Assembly: GCA_002349055.1 (NCBI GenBank)
Contig: DECD01000005.1
Span: 33,959-69,149, forward strand
Source of the DNA: Bacteroidales bacterium UBA2939
Lineage (GTDB): Bacteria > Bacteroidota > Bacteroidia > Bacteroidales > P3
DNA: 35,191 bases
Direction of reading: 5' to 3'
The notes under the pieces were generated by a model that saw only the letters and a list, made by a program, of their open reading frames with translations, did not search any database and was not told where the DNA came from. Position 1 is the first letter of the stretch. Each line of letters begins with the position of its first letter. Below, one piece after another: positions 24,146-31,526 of this stretch. Position numbers and translations under genes: made by a program.

Positions 24146-24880
24146 TTCCAAGATGCCGTCGGGCGTCATCACCGCATAGTTGCGGTTGTGGAGCCAATCG
24201 CCGACGTTGACGTAGGTGCAGCCATTGCCAAGATCGCGAGTGAGCGGCGTGTGGCGGTGGCCGAAGATGCAGTAGTCGAAATGTTCTGTGGCGAGCCGTT
24301 GCTTGCAGTAGATGACGATGCCCTCGAGGTCGTCGCCGAGGTAGTGTAGCAGGTCGCGCTTGGCATGCTTGCTCTTGTTGCCGTCGCTCCAGCGGTGGGC
24401 GATGCCGAAAGTGAATGCCGAGGGGAACATTTTGAAAAGCTTGTGGCAGACATGGCTACGGAAGAAGAATCGGGCGAAGTCGAACCACTTGTCGAGGTGG
24501 CCCAGGCCGTCGCCGTGTCCGATGAGGCAGCGCTTGCCATAGAGGTCCATCACCACGGGGTCGGCGTGGACAATGGCACCAAATTCCTCGGTAAGGTAGT
24601 CGAACACCCACATGTCGTGGTTGCCGAGGAAGAAGTGAATTTCCACGCCGCTGTCGGCCAGCTCGGCCAGTTTGCCGAGCAGGCGCACATGGCCTCGCGG
24701 CACCACATATTTGTAGCTGAACCAGAAGTCAAAGATGTCGCCCAGCAGCAGCAGCGTCTTGCAGTCGTCCTTGATGCTGTCGAGCAGGCGGCAGAGCTGC
24801 CGCTCGCGTTCGAGGGTGTTGCTGCCGCTGCCGAGGTGCGAGTCTGTTATAAAATAGATATTGTCTCTTACTTGAGCCAT
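24122..24880 (-). CDS. lpxH: UDP-2,3-diacylglucosamine hydrolase-like phosphoesterase
   Basis: A 252-residue calcineurin-like metallophosphoesterase. The metal-site motifs are FITDSHLG (DxH), LLGDIFDFWF (GDxxD), FFLGNHDMW (GNHD), IGHGDGLGH and CIFGHRHTP (GHxH). LpxH removes UMP from UDP-2,3-diacylglucosamine in lipid A synthesis at the inner membrane face. The ATG at 24880 gives the expected N-terminus (MAQVRDNIYFITD) and lies inside the last codons of the EnvC-like gene, a 13-base overlap. The longer open frame from 25117 is a shadow of that gene. Assignment within the phosphoesterase family is likely. Confidence 0.87.
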   Translation of the reverse strand: MAQVRDNIYFITDSHLGSGSNTLERERQLCRLLDSIKDDCKTLLLLGDIFDFWFSYKYVVPRGHVRLLGKLAELADSGVEIHFFLGNHDMWVFDYLTEEFGAIVHADPVVMDLYGKRCLIGHGDGLGHLDKWFDFARFFFRSHVCHKLFKMFPSAFTFGIAHRWSDGNKSKHAKRDLLHYLGDDLEGIVIYCKQRLATEHFDYCIFGHRHTPLTRDLGNGCTYVNVGDWLHNRNYAVMTPDGILELKDFHEA

Positions 24881-26136
24881 GTTCTGGGGTTTTGCGACTG
24901 CGTGCCTTTCCACAGCTGGAACGAGAATTCGGCGCTGCCGTCGCTGTTGGTGTAGACGGTGCCGAGGTTCTGTCCGGTGGTCACCTTCTTGCCCTCGCTG
25001 ACGGAGACGGTTCCCATGTTGGCGTAGACGGTCAGGTAGTCGCCGTGACGGACGATGATGCCCTTGGTACCGTTGGGACAGATGAAGACGCGGGTGACGC
25101 TGCCGTTGAAGACGCACTTGACGGCAGTGCCGCCGTTGCAGACGAGGTCGATGCCGTTGTTCATGTTCTGTCCACCGGAGGCGTGGGTGTACTTACCGTA
25201 TTCGCGCGAAACCTTGGTGTAGCTCACGGGCCACGGGAGGCGGCCACGGTTCGAGGCGAAGTCGTTGCTCAACGCCACTTCGGCCGACGAGGACTTCGAT
25301 TCGGTGGTGGTGCTGACGGTCTTACCCTTGCTGCTCGTCGCCACGTTTTTCTTCTTCTCGGCGCGGGCTTTGGCAATCTCCTCGTTGATGATGCGCTGGA
25401 TTTGCTGTTGCAGTTCGCGTTTCTGCTTCTCCTTCTTGGCAATCTGGCCCTGAAGGTTCTTTTCCTTTTGTTTACTGTCTTTGAGACTTTTCTGCTGGGC
25501 CTGCTGCTCGTGTGCCAGCTCGGCTTTCTGACGGCGGTGCTGCTCGAGGAGACCCTGCTGCTCGCGCTGCTGACGCTGCAACTCAAGTCCCACATCGTTC
25601 AGTTCCTGCTCCTTCTGCTTGATCATCATTGCCTGGCGACGGCGGTAGCGGCTGTAGTCGCGGAAATACTTGGTGCGCAGGTAGGCGTGGTTGTAGCTCT
25701 TGGTGTCGAGCATCAGCGAGAGGTGGCTGATGTTGTCGCGCTCGCGGTAGAGGGCACGCACCACCTTGCCGTACTCCAGCTTCATGCTGTCGACCTGGCC
25801 GCGCATCAGGGCGATGCTGTCCTCGGTCTGCGTCATCTTGATGTTGAGCAGGTTGAGCTGGCCGTCGAGGTTGTTGATAAGTTTTGTGCGCTCGGCAATC
25901 TTCTTCTCAATGATTTTGAGCTGCTGCTGGCCTGCCTTGCTGTTTTTCTTGGCTTTGGCGAGGTCGTTGTTGAGTTTCTTTATCTCCTGTTCAACCCTGG
26001 CCTTGTCCTTCTCGAGCTGCTTCTTACTTTGTGCCTGCAAAGATGTGGGGAGTAGAAGGAGTACAAGGAGTGCAAGGAGTACAAGACGATAGCATTTGTC
26101 TCGCACTCCCTTGCACTCCTTCGCACTCTCTCGCAT
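24868..26136 (-). CDS. EnvC-like coiled-coil protein with degenerate LytM (M23) domain
   Basis: A 422-residue exported protein: signal peptide (1-36), long charged coiled coil (about 37-270; QLEKDKARVEQEIKKLNNDL), low-complexity Ser/Thr linker, then an M23/LytM domain from about residue 305. Active M23 enzymes use HxxxD and HxH; here the first site is NNGIDL (His replaced by Asn) and the second is EFSFQLW where LHFEL is usual (His replaced by Ser). It is therefore probably a non-catalytic activator of amidases during septum splitting, like EnvC. ATG 26136, four bases after the phosphofructokinase stop, lies in a 9-10-base repeat, and the hydrophobic core VLLALLVLLLL is encoded by the opposite arm. 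Confidence 0.85.
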   Translation of the reverse strand: MRESAKECKGVRDKCYRLVLLALLVLLLLPTSLQAQSKKQLEKDKARVEQEIKKLNNDLAKAKKNSKAGQQQLKIIEKKIAERTKLINNLDGQLNLLNIKMTQTEDSIALMRGQVDSMKLEYGKVVRALYRERDNISHLSLMLDTKSYNHAYLRTKYFRDYSRYRRRQAMMIKQKEQELNDVGLELQRQQREQQGLLEQHRRQKAELAHEQQAQQKSLKDSKQKEKNLQGQIAKKEKQKRELQQQIQRIINEEIAKARAEKKKNVATSSKGKTVSTTTESKSSSAEVALSNDFASNRGRLPWPVSYTKVSREYGKYTHASGGQNMNNGIDLVCNGGTAVKCVFNGSVTRVFICPNGTKGIIVRHGDYLTVYANMGTVSVSEGKKVTTGQNLGTVYTNSDGSAEFSFQLWKGTQSQNPRTWLK

Positions 26137-26140
26137 TCCC
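26050..26140. repeat. Inverted 9-10-base cassette at the start of the EnvC-like gene
   Basis: Arm 1 (26050-26085) has four units of GAGTACAAG and variants; arm 2 (26100-26140) has four units of TCGCACTCCC type, its inverse. The loop is about 15 bases. Arm 2 holds the ATG; arm 1 encodes the Leu/Val-rich core. Confidence 0.85.
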
Positions 26141-27373
26141 TTAGTTCCAGTTAAGAATGCACTTGAAATCATATTCTTCGGGGTTGGCCACATATTTCTT
26201 GGCGGCCTCGTAATCGGCGGGGGTGATGTAATCCATGATGTCGTTGACGTAGGACATCACCTTGTTGGAGTTGACGTTGACCAGGCGCGGCGGAATCTTG
26301 CCGGTGATGGGGTCCTGCAAATCCTTCAGGTAAAGCGGACTGACGTTGCCCTGCTGGTCGACATACACCATGCAGCCCGTGCAGCCCTGGTTGAAGAGGG
26401 AGTGGACCCCCATGCCCATGAGCGAGCAGTAGGTGAGGTCGAAGGCGATAGGCGTGTGGCAGCGAATCTCGTAGCCGACCTCCACGGGGCGGGTCTTCAC
26501 CTTGAGGCCGATTTCCTTGGCCTTGCGCTCCAGCAAGTCGTTGAAGATATGAGCCTTGGAGACCTTGCCCAGCTCGGGATGGCCGTGCTCGTCGTAGCTG
26601 AAGTGGATGCCAGAGTTCTTGATTTCCTCATCGCTGAGGCTGTGGAAGACACCTTCCGAAATCATGGCAGCGCCGTAGTCGATGCCCATGATTTTGCGCT
26701 TGATGATGCAGGAAATCACCATGTTGATAATTTTCTCGACGGTAATCTCGGTCTTGTTGAAGAACTCGGGGATGATGACCATGGGATAGTGGCAGGCGCC
26801 GGCGATGCCGAGGGCGAGGTGGCCGGCCGAGCGGCCCATGGCGCTGACCACGAACCAGTTCTCGCTGGTGCGGGCGTCCTCCATGACGGCGGTTGCCAGC
26901 ACGCAACCCTGCGCCTTTGCGCTGTTGTAGCCAAAGGTGGGGCTGGAGTTGGGCAGGGGCAGATCGTTGTCGATGGTCTTGGGGACGTGGATGTTGGCAA
27001 TGGGATAGTGCTTGTCGGCCAGGAACTTGGCAATGCGGTTGGCCGTCGAGGCGGTGTCGTCGCCACCCACGGTGACAAGGAGCTTAATCTCGTTGTCGGT
27101 GAAGAGCTTGAGGTTGAAGCGCTGCTCAAAATCCTCTGGCGTGGGTTTGAAGCGACTCATCTTGAGGATGCTACCGCCCTTGTTGAAAATCTCGTCGGCG
27201 GTAAGAAAATCGAGGTCCTGCATGCGGGGCTTGTCGGTGAAGAGGGCGCTGTAGCCGCCGTGCAGACCGATGACGCGAAATCCGTCGCGGAGGAAGGTTT
27301 TGGCCACCGAGGCCACCACGGTATTCATTCCAGGGGCGGGACCGCCGCCCGTAAGTATTGCTATGCTTTTCAT
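26141..27373 (-). CDS. pfp: 6-phosphofructokinase, PPi-type
   Basis: A 410-residue phosphofructokinase. The N-terminus is LTGGGPAPGMN; the phosphoryl-donor site is VTVGGDDTAST, and the catalytic loop is PKTIDNDL. GGDD together with Lys in PKTIDND is the established signature of pyrophosphate-dependent enzymes (ATP enzymes have GGDG). It reversibly phosphorylates fructose 6-phosphate using PPi in glycolysis. Together with the PPi-driven pump encoded by hppA it points to PPi as an energy currency. It has its own promoter (27411-27442) and is followed by the EnvC-like and LpxH-like genes. Confidence 0.88.
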   Translation of the reverse strand: MKSIAILTGGGPAPGMNTVVASVAKTFLRDGFRVIGLHGGYSALFTDKPRMQDLDFLTADEIFNKGGSILKMSRFKPTPEDFEQRFNLKLFTDNEIKLLVTVGGDDTASTANRIAKFLADKHYPIANIHVPKTIDNDLPLPNSSPTFGYNSAKAQGCVLATAVMEDARTSENWFVVSAMGRSAGHLALGIAGACHYPMVIIPEFFNKTEITVEKIINMVISCIIKRKIMGIDYGAAMISEGVFHSLSDEEIKNSGIHFSYDEHGHPELGKVSKAHIFNDLLERKAKEIGLKVKTRPVEVGYEIRCHTPIAFDLTYCSLMGMGVHSLFNQGCTGCMVYVDQQGNVSPLYLKDLQDPITGKIPPRLVNVNSNKVMSYVNDIMDYITPADYEAAKKYVANPEEYDFKCILNWN

Positions 27374-27410
27374 GATATAATATAATTAATGAATTACAAA
27401 TTTCAAAATG

Positions 27411-27442
27411 CAAAGATACGAAACAATGACAGAACCGCCAAA
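27411..27442 (-). promoter_or_regulatory. Promoter of the phosphofructokinase operon
   Basis: Minus strand: TTTG (27442-27439), 20 bases, TATCTTTG (27418-27411). The leader is about 35 bases. Confidence 0.75.
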
Positions 27443-27498
27443 TTTATTTTTCAACACCCCCAAAAGCCGATTTCGGCCAAAAACATGCAAACGGCGTA

Positions 27499-27577
27499 CC
27501 ATCAACCTATTACATCCCTATCAACTCCTACCGTGGTAGGAGTTGATAGGGAGTTGGTAGGGCGTTGGTAGGGGGTT
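27499..27577. repeat. Palindromic CCTACC/GGTAGG element, second copy
   Basis: A perfect-arm palindrome CAACTCCTACC-G-TGGTAGGAGTTG at 27522-27545, flanked by ATCAACCTATTACATCCCTA on the left and GGTAGGG-CGTT-type 11-base units on the right. Related to 15271-15320. It sits between the divergent promoters of pfp and the TolC-like gene. Confidence 0.7.
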
Positions 27578-27683
27578 AATACGGGTTTTATGGCAGGCGG
27601 TCGGCTGGTGGATATTTAGCCTTTGCCCTGCTGTTGCTTTTACGATTTAACTTTAATTAAAAAAAAGGTAAAATTTTTTTTCG

Positions 27684-27691
27684 TATCTTTG
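27684..27691 (+). promoter_or_regulatory. Promoter -7 box for the TolC-like export operon
   Basis: TATCTTTG matches TAnnTTTG; the leader to the ATG at 27722 is about 25 bases. No good -33 TTTG is visible. Confidence 0.6.
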
Positions 27692-27721
27692 CAAACTGTT
27701 TTTTAAGGGATTTTAGTTTGT

Positions 27722-29203
27722 ATGAAAGCAAATAAGATAGTCATATTCACGCTGTTGTCATTGGTCGGAAGTCAATGGGCGACGGTAGAAAGTCAGGAAG
27801 TGCTGTCGCTCGACACCTGCCGTGCGCGCGCGTTGCGTGCCAATGCGGGCCTGAAGCGTGCCGAGTTGAAGAAGAAGGAGACGGCGGCGCTGGAGAAGGT
27901 GGCGCTGTGGCAGATGTTGCCCAAGGTGAGCGCGAATGGCACCTATAACTGGATGGAGAAGAGTACCAACCTGTTGAGCGACGAGCAGAAGGAGCGATTG
28001 AACAACCTGAGCGGCGTAGTGCAGGAGGACCTCTCGGCCACTATCATGCAGGAGTTCGGCGGACTGCCGATTATCGGCGACGCGATTGCCAACGGACTGA
28101 TAAACATCATTTCGGGTTCGACCCTCTCGACGAATATCGACAATGTGGGCCACCGCATCACGGAGGCTCTTGAGACGGACACGAGGAACGTGGTGGCGGG
28201 GACGGTGACGGTGACGCAGCCGGTGTTCATGGGCGGCAAGTTGCTGGCGCTGCACAAGATGGCTTCGCTGACCAACGAGCTGAGTGGCGTGCAATACGAC
28301 AAGGAGAAGGAGGAGATGCTGATAGCGGTGGACGAAGCCTACTGGCAGGTGGTGAGCGTGAAGCACAAGAAGGAGTTGGCGGAGCAATACAAGGCGCTGC
28401 TGGACACACTGACGCACGACGTGGAGGAGATGGTGGCTGCCGAGGTGGCCACGCGCGGCGACCTGATGAAGGTGAGGGTGAAGCTGAACGAGGCGCAGAT
28501 GAGCCTGACGAAAGCCACCAACGGTCTGGCGCTGGCCAAGATGCTGTTGGCGCAACGCTGCGGGATGCCGCTGGACAGCGAGTTTGATGTAGAGTCTGGT
28601 TTTTCTAGTAGTTCTAGTCTTTCTAGTACAACTAGTATGCCTATTGATATGGATGCCGTGTGGTCCAATCGGAAGGAGATGCGGATGCTGCGCATCAGCG
28701 ACAGCATAGCCCGCTCGGGAGTTACCATTGCCCGCAGCACGCTGCTGCCCAACATTGCCGTCACGGGCGGCTACCTGATGTCGAACCCCAACCTGTTCAA
28801 CGGCTTCAATAACGAATTCGGCGGCACCTTCTTTGCCGGCGTGGTGGTGAATGTTCCCATCCTGCACGGCGGCAGCTTCTACTCGCTGAAGGCGGCGAAG
28901 GCGAAGCGCGAGGAGGTGAAGTGGCAGATGGAGGAGGCCAAGGAGCTCATCGAGTTGCAGGTGAACAAGGTGCGCTACGAGCTGGAGCTGGCCTACAGGA
29001 AGATGGCACAGGCTGAGAGCGACCTGGAGAATGCCGAGGAGAACCTGAAGCTGGCCGACGAGAGCTTTGCCGCGGGAATGGCGAGCAGCAGCGACCTGAT
29101 GGCCGCTCAGACGGCCTGGCTGAAGGCCAAGGGCGAGGTGCTCGACGCCGAGATTGAGATAGAGATGGGGAAGGTGTATCTGAAACAAGCGATGGGAGAA
29201 TGA
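27722..29203 (+). CDS. TolC-family outer-membrane efflux protein
   Basis: A 493-residue outer membrane factor with a signal peptide (1-25) and two TolC half-repeats rich in coiled-coil helices: LDTCRARALRANAGLKRAEL in the first, ELAYRKMAQAESDLENAEEN with FAAGMASSSDLMAAQTAWL in the second. It forms the exit duct for the HlyD-like adaptor and two permeases that follow. The Ser-rich tract FSSSSSLSSTTSM at about residues 294-306 is encoded by a 9-base CTAG-containing repeat (28602-28637) and is probably an added loop between the halves. Substrate unknown. Confidence 0.9.
   Translation: MKANKIVIFTLLSLVGSQWATVESQEVLSLDTCRARALRANAGLKRAELKKKETAALEKVALWQMLPKVSANGTYNWMEKSTNLLSDEQKERLNNLSGVVQEDLSATIMQEFGGLPIIGDAIANGLINIISGSTLSTNIDNVGHRITEALETDTRNVVAGTVTVTQPVFMGGKLLALHKMASLTNELSGVQYDKEKEEMLIAVDEAYWQVVSVKHKKELAEQYKALLDTLTHDVEEMVAAEVATRGDLMKVRVKLNEAQMSLTKATNGLALAKMLLAQRCGMPLDSEFDVESGFSSSSSLSSTTSMPIDMDAVWSNRKEMRMLRISDSIARSGVTIARSTLLPNIAVTGGYLMSNPNLFNGFNNEFGGTFFAGVVVNVPILHGGSFYSLKAAKAKREEVKWQMEEAKELIELQVNKVRYELELAYRKMAQAESDLENAEENLKLADESFAAGMASSSDLMAAQTAWLKAKGEVLDAEIEIEMGKVYLKQAMGE
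28602..28637. repeat. 9-base tandem TTCTAGTnn tract inside TolC-like gene
   Basis: TTCTAGTAG, TTCTAGTCT, TTCTAGTAC and AACTAGTAT lie in tandem; since nine is a multiple of three, each unit adds three residues in frame. Confidence 0.7.
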
Positions 29204-29210
29204 GTTTAAG

Positions 29211-29280
29211 TTGTTAGTTGTCAGTTTAAGTTCTCGCTGCAACAACAACTAAAAACTAAAACTAAAAACTGAAACTAAAA
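29211..29280. repeat. Inverted repeat between TolC-like and HlyD-like genes
   Basis: Left arm with GTTTAAGTTGTTAGTTGTCA, right arm with ACAACTAAAAACTAAAACTA, loop about eight bases. The arms are imperfect complements made of AAACTAA-like units. It is transcribed but not translated here. Confidence 0.6.
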
Positions 29281-29293
29281 AAAGTATAGCAAT

Positions 29294-30283
29294 ATGGCAA
29301 TGAAAGATAACAACAAGACGCTGATGGCCGGTTTGGCTGTGGTGATTTCGGCAGTGGGCATAGTGGCCCTGGTGGGTCTGTTCGCCATCCATCCGCAGAA
29401 AGAGATGGTTACCGGCGAAGTGGATGCCACGGAATACCGCGTGAGCAACAAGGTACCTGGCCGCATTGACAGCCTCTACGTGGAGGAGGGCCAACATGTG
29501 AAGGCCGGCGACACGCTGGCGCACATCGCCAGTCCGCAGGTGGAAGCCAAGATGATGCAGGCCACCGCCGTGAAGAGCGCCGCCAGCGCCCAGAGCCGCA
29601 AGGCAAAGACGGGTGCCCGCACGCAGCAGGTGCAGATGGCCTACCAGGTGTGGCAGAAGGCCAAAGCCGCCGTGGAGGTGTACCGCAAGAGCTACGAGCG
29701 TGTGAAGAGCCTCTACGAGAAAGGCGTGTTGAGTGCACAGAAATATGACGAGGTGGAGGCCCAGTACAAGGTGGCGCAGGCCGACTGTGCCGCCGCCGAG
29801 CAGCAGTACCTGATGGCCAAGGAAGGTGCCCGCCAGGAGGACATCGACGCGGCGGCTGCCCTGGTGCACCAGGCCGGCGGTGCCGTGGCCGAGGTGCAGA
29901 GCTACATGGACGACAGCTACCTCATTGCCCCAAGCGACGGCGTGGTGGTGGAAATCTTTGCCAAGATTGGCGACCTCATCGGCACCGGCAGCCCCGTGAT
30001 GTCGATTCTGAACATGGAGGACAGCTGGATGTTCTTCGCCGTGCGCGAGGACCTGCTGAAAGGCATGGACCCCGGCGACACCATCCAGGTGCGCCTGCCG
30101 GCCCTGGGCGAGGAGACCCACCCCTGCGTGGTGCGCAGAATCCAGGCAATGGCCAGCTACGCCACCTGGCGCGCCACGAAGACCAACGGCCAGTATGACG
30201 TGAAGAGCTTCGACGTGAAAGCAGTGCCTGTGAAGAAGATTGAAGGGATGCGTCCCGGAATGACAGCGATAATTGAGAATTGA
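29294..30283 (+). CDS. HlyD/EmrA-family periplasmic adaptor
   Basis: A 329-residue membrane fusion protein: one N-terminal membrane helix (about residues 10-32), then YRVSNKVPGRIDSLYVEEGQ, the first lipoyl half; a helical hairpin (about 90-190) and the second half SYLIAPSDGVVVEIFAKIGD, then a beta-barrel. It links inner-membrane transport proteins to the TolC-like duct. The ATG at 29294 follows a 90-base gap with an inverted repeat; a second ATG two codons later is also possible. Confidence 0.9.
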   Translation: MAMKDNNKTLMAGLAVVISAVGIVALVGLFAIHPQKEMVTGEVDATEYRVSNKVPGRIDSLYVEEGQHVKAGDTLAHIASPQVEAKMMQATAVKSAASAQSRKAKTGARTQQVQMAYQVWQKAKAAVEVYRKSYERVKSLYEKGVLSAQKYDEVEAQYKVAQADCAAAEQQYLMAKEGARQEDIDAAAALVHQAGGAVAEVQSYMDDSYLIAPSDGVVVEIFAKIGDLIGTGSPVMSILNMEDSWMFFAVREDLLKGMDPGDTIQVRLPALGEETHPCVVRRIQAMASYATWRATKTNGQYDVKSFDVKAVPVKKIEGMRPGMTAIIEN

Positions 30284-30360
30284 AATGCAGGCGGGACGCC
30301 TGCGTACCCAATAAGAATTGAAATGCAGGCGGGATGCCTGCGTACCCAATAAGAATTGAG
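30284..30360. repeat. Two tandem 38-base hairpin units
   Basis: Two nearly identical 38-base units, each with GCAGGCGGGAyGCCTGC as a hairpin and CCCAATAAGAATTGA as a linker. They fill the gap between the HlyD-like stop and the permease start. Confidence 0.75.
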
Positions 30361-30362
30361 AG

Positions 30363-31526
30363 GTGAAAAAGTATCCGGTACACAGAGTTTTCATGCGTGA
30401 ATGCCGACGGCTGATCAACGCACCGCGCTACCTCATCTTGTTGACGCTCGGTGCAGTGCTGACTTTCGTCATCTTCGCCACGATGACCAACAAAGGCCAG
30501 CCGCAACGGCTGCCTGTGGGCGTGGTGGACTTGGACGGCAGCTACCTCTCGCGCCGCATCTGCCACGAGCTGGACGCCACCTCGGGGGTGAAAGTCCACG
30601 CCGTATACAACAACCACATGGAGGCACGGCGGGCGATGCAGCGGGGCGAGATATACGCCTTCTACGAGATTCCCGCCGGTACCTACAACAACGTGCTACA
30701 GTTCAAGGCACCTCATTTCGTGCTTTACAACAACGCCGCCTATCTGCTGGCAGGCACCCTGTGCTACAAGCAGTTGGCCACCATGGGAATGCTGGCCGCC
30801 GGCGCCGTTCAGCGCGAGGTGCTGCGCAAAAAGGGGTTCGACGAAGAACAGATTATGGGGCTCATCCAGCCCGTAGCCTTCGAGACCCGCAACATCAGCA
30901 ATCCCTGGATAAACTACGGCATCTACCTGATGACCACCCTGATACCGGCGGTGATGGCCTTCATAGCCCTGATGCACACAGGCTACGCCATTGCCACCGA
31001 GCGGCGGCAGAAAAGCGTCAAGCGGTGGATGCAGAAAGCCAACGGCAACGCCCTCTATGCCCTACTGGGCAAGATGATTCCCTACACGGCGTGGTATACC
31101 CTGCTGGCCATCATCGCCAACCTGATAATGTTTGGCTTCATGGGTTTCCCGATGATGGGCAGCTGGCTCCTAATGGTCGTCAGCACCATTCTCCTTATCT
31201 TCGCCGCCCAGTGCGCCGGAGCCTTCATCAGCAGCTGCATCAACGACCCGTCGCTGTCGATGAGCGTCTGCACGCTCTACAGCGCCATGAGTTTCTCCCT
31301 CAGCGGCTTCTCCTACCCCATCGAGAGCATGCCGCCGCTGTTCCAGAGTTTCTGCTGGCTCTACCCCATCCGACACTACTTCCTCAACTACCGCGAGATA
31401 GCCATCTACGGCAATGGTTTCGGCCACTGCTGGGTCAACTTCGCCGCCCTGCTGTCCTTCGGACTGTTGCTGCTCATCGGCGCCTTCATGCTTAATTGGC
31501 AAACCGCTAAAAAAACTGCACAATGA
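30363..31526 (+). CDS. ABC-2-type permease, first subunit
   Basis: A 387-residue inner-membrane protein with one membrane helix near residues 22-43, a large external domain (beginning LPVGVVDLDGSYLSRRICHE) and five or six C-terminal helices, the ABC-2/YhgE-like exporter layout with SFSLSGFSYPIESMP and WLYPIRHYFLNYREIAIYG. No ATP-binding domain is present. The start is GTG 30363 (MKKYPVHRVF), with ATG 30393 as an alternative. The end overlaps the second permease as ATGA. Confidence 0.85.
   Translation: MKKYPVHRVFMRECRRLINAPRYLILLTLGAVLTFVIFATMTNKGQPQRLPVGVVDLDGSYLSRRICHELDATSGVKVHAVYNNHMEARRAMQRGEIYAFYEIPAGTYNNVLQFKAPHFVLYNNAAYLLAGTLCYKQLATMGMLAAGAVQREVLRKKGFDEEQIMGLIQPVAFETRNISNPWINYGIYLMTTLIPAVMAFIALMHTGYAIATERRQKSVKRWMQKANGNALYALLGKMIPYTAWYTLLAIIANLIMFGFMGFPMMGSWLLMVVSTILLIFAAQCAGAFISSCINDPSLSMSVCTLYSAMSFSLSGFSYPIESMPPLFQSFCWLYPIRHYFLNYREIAIYGNGFGHCWVNFAALLSFGLLLLIGAFMLNWQTAKKTAQ

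Noticed and set aside
27758..29248. A 496-codon minus-strand frame opposite the TolC-like gene
   Set aside because: Leu/His/Gln-biased antisense shadow; no promoter or recognised domain.
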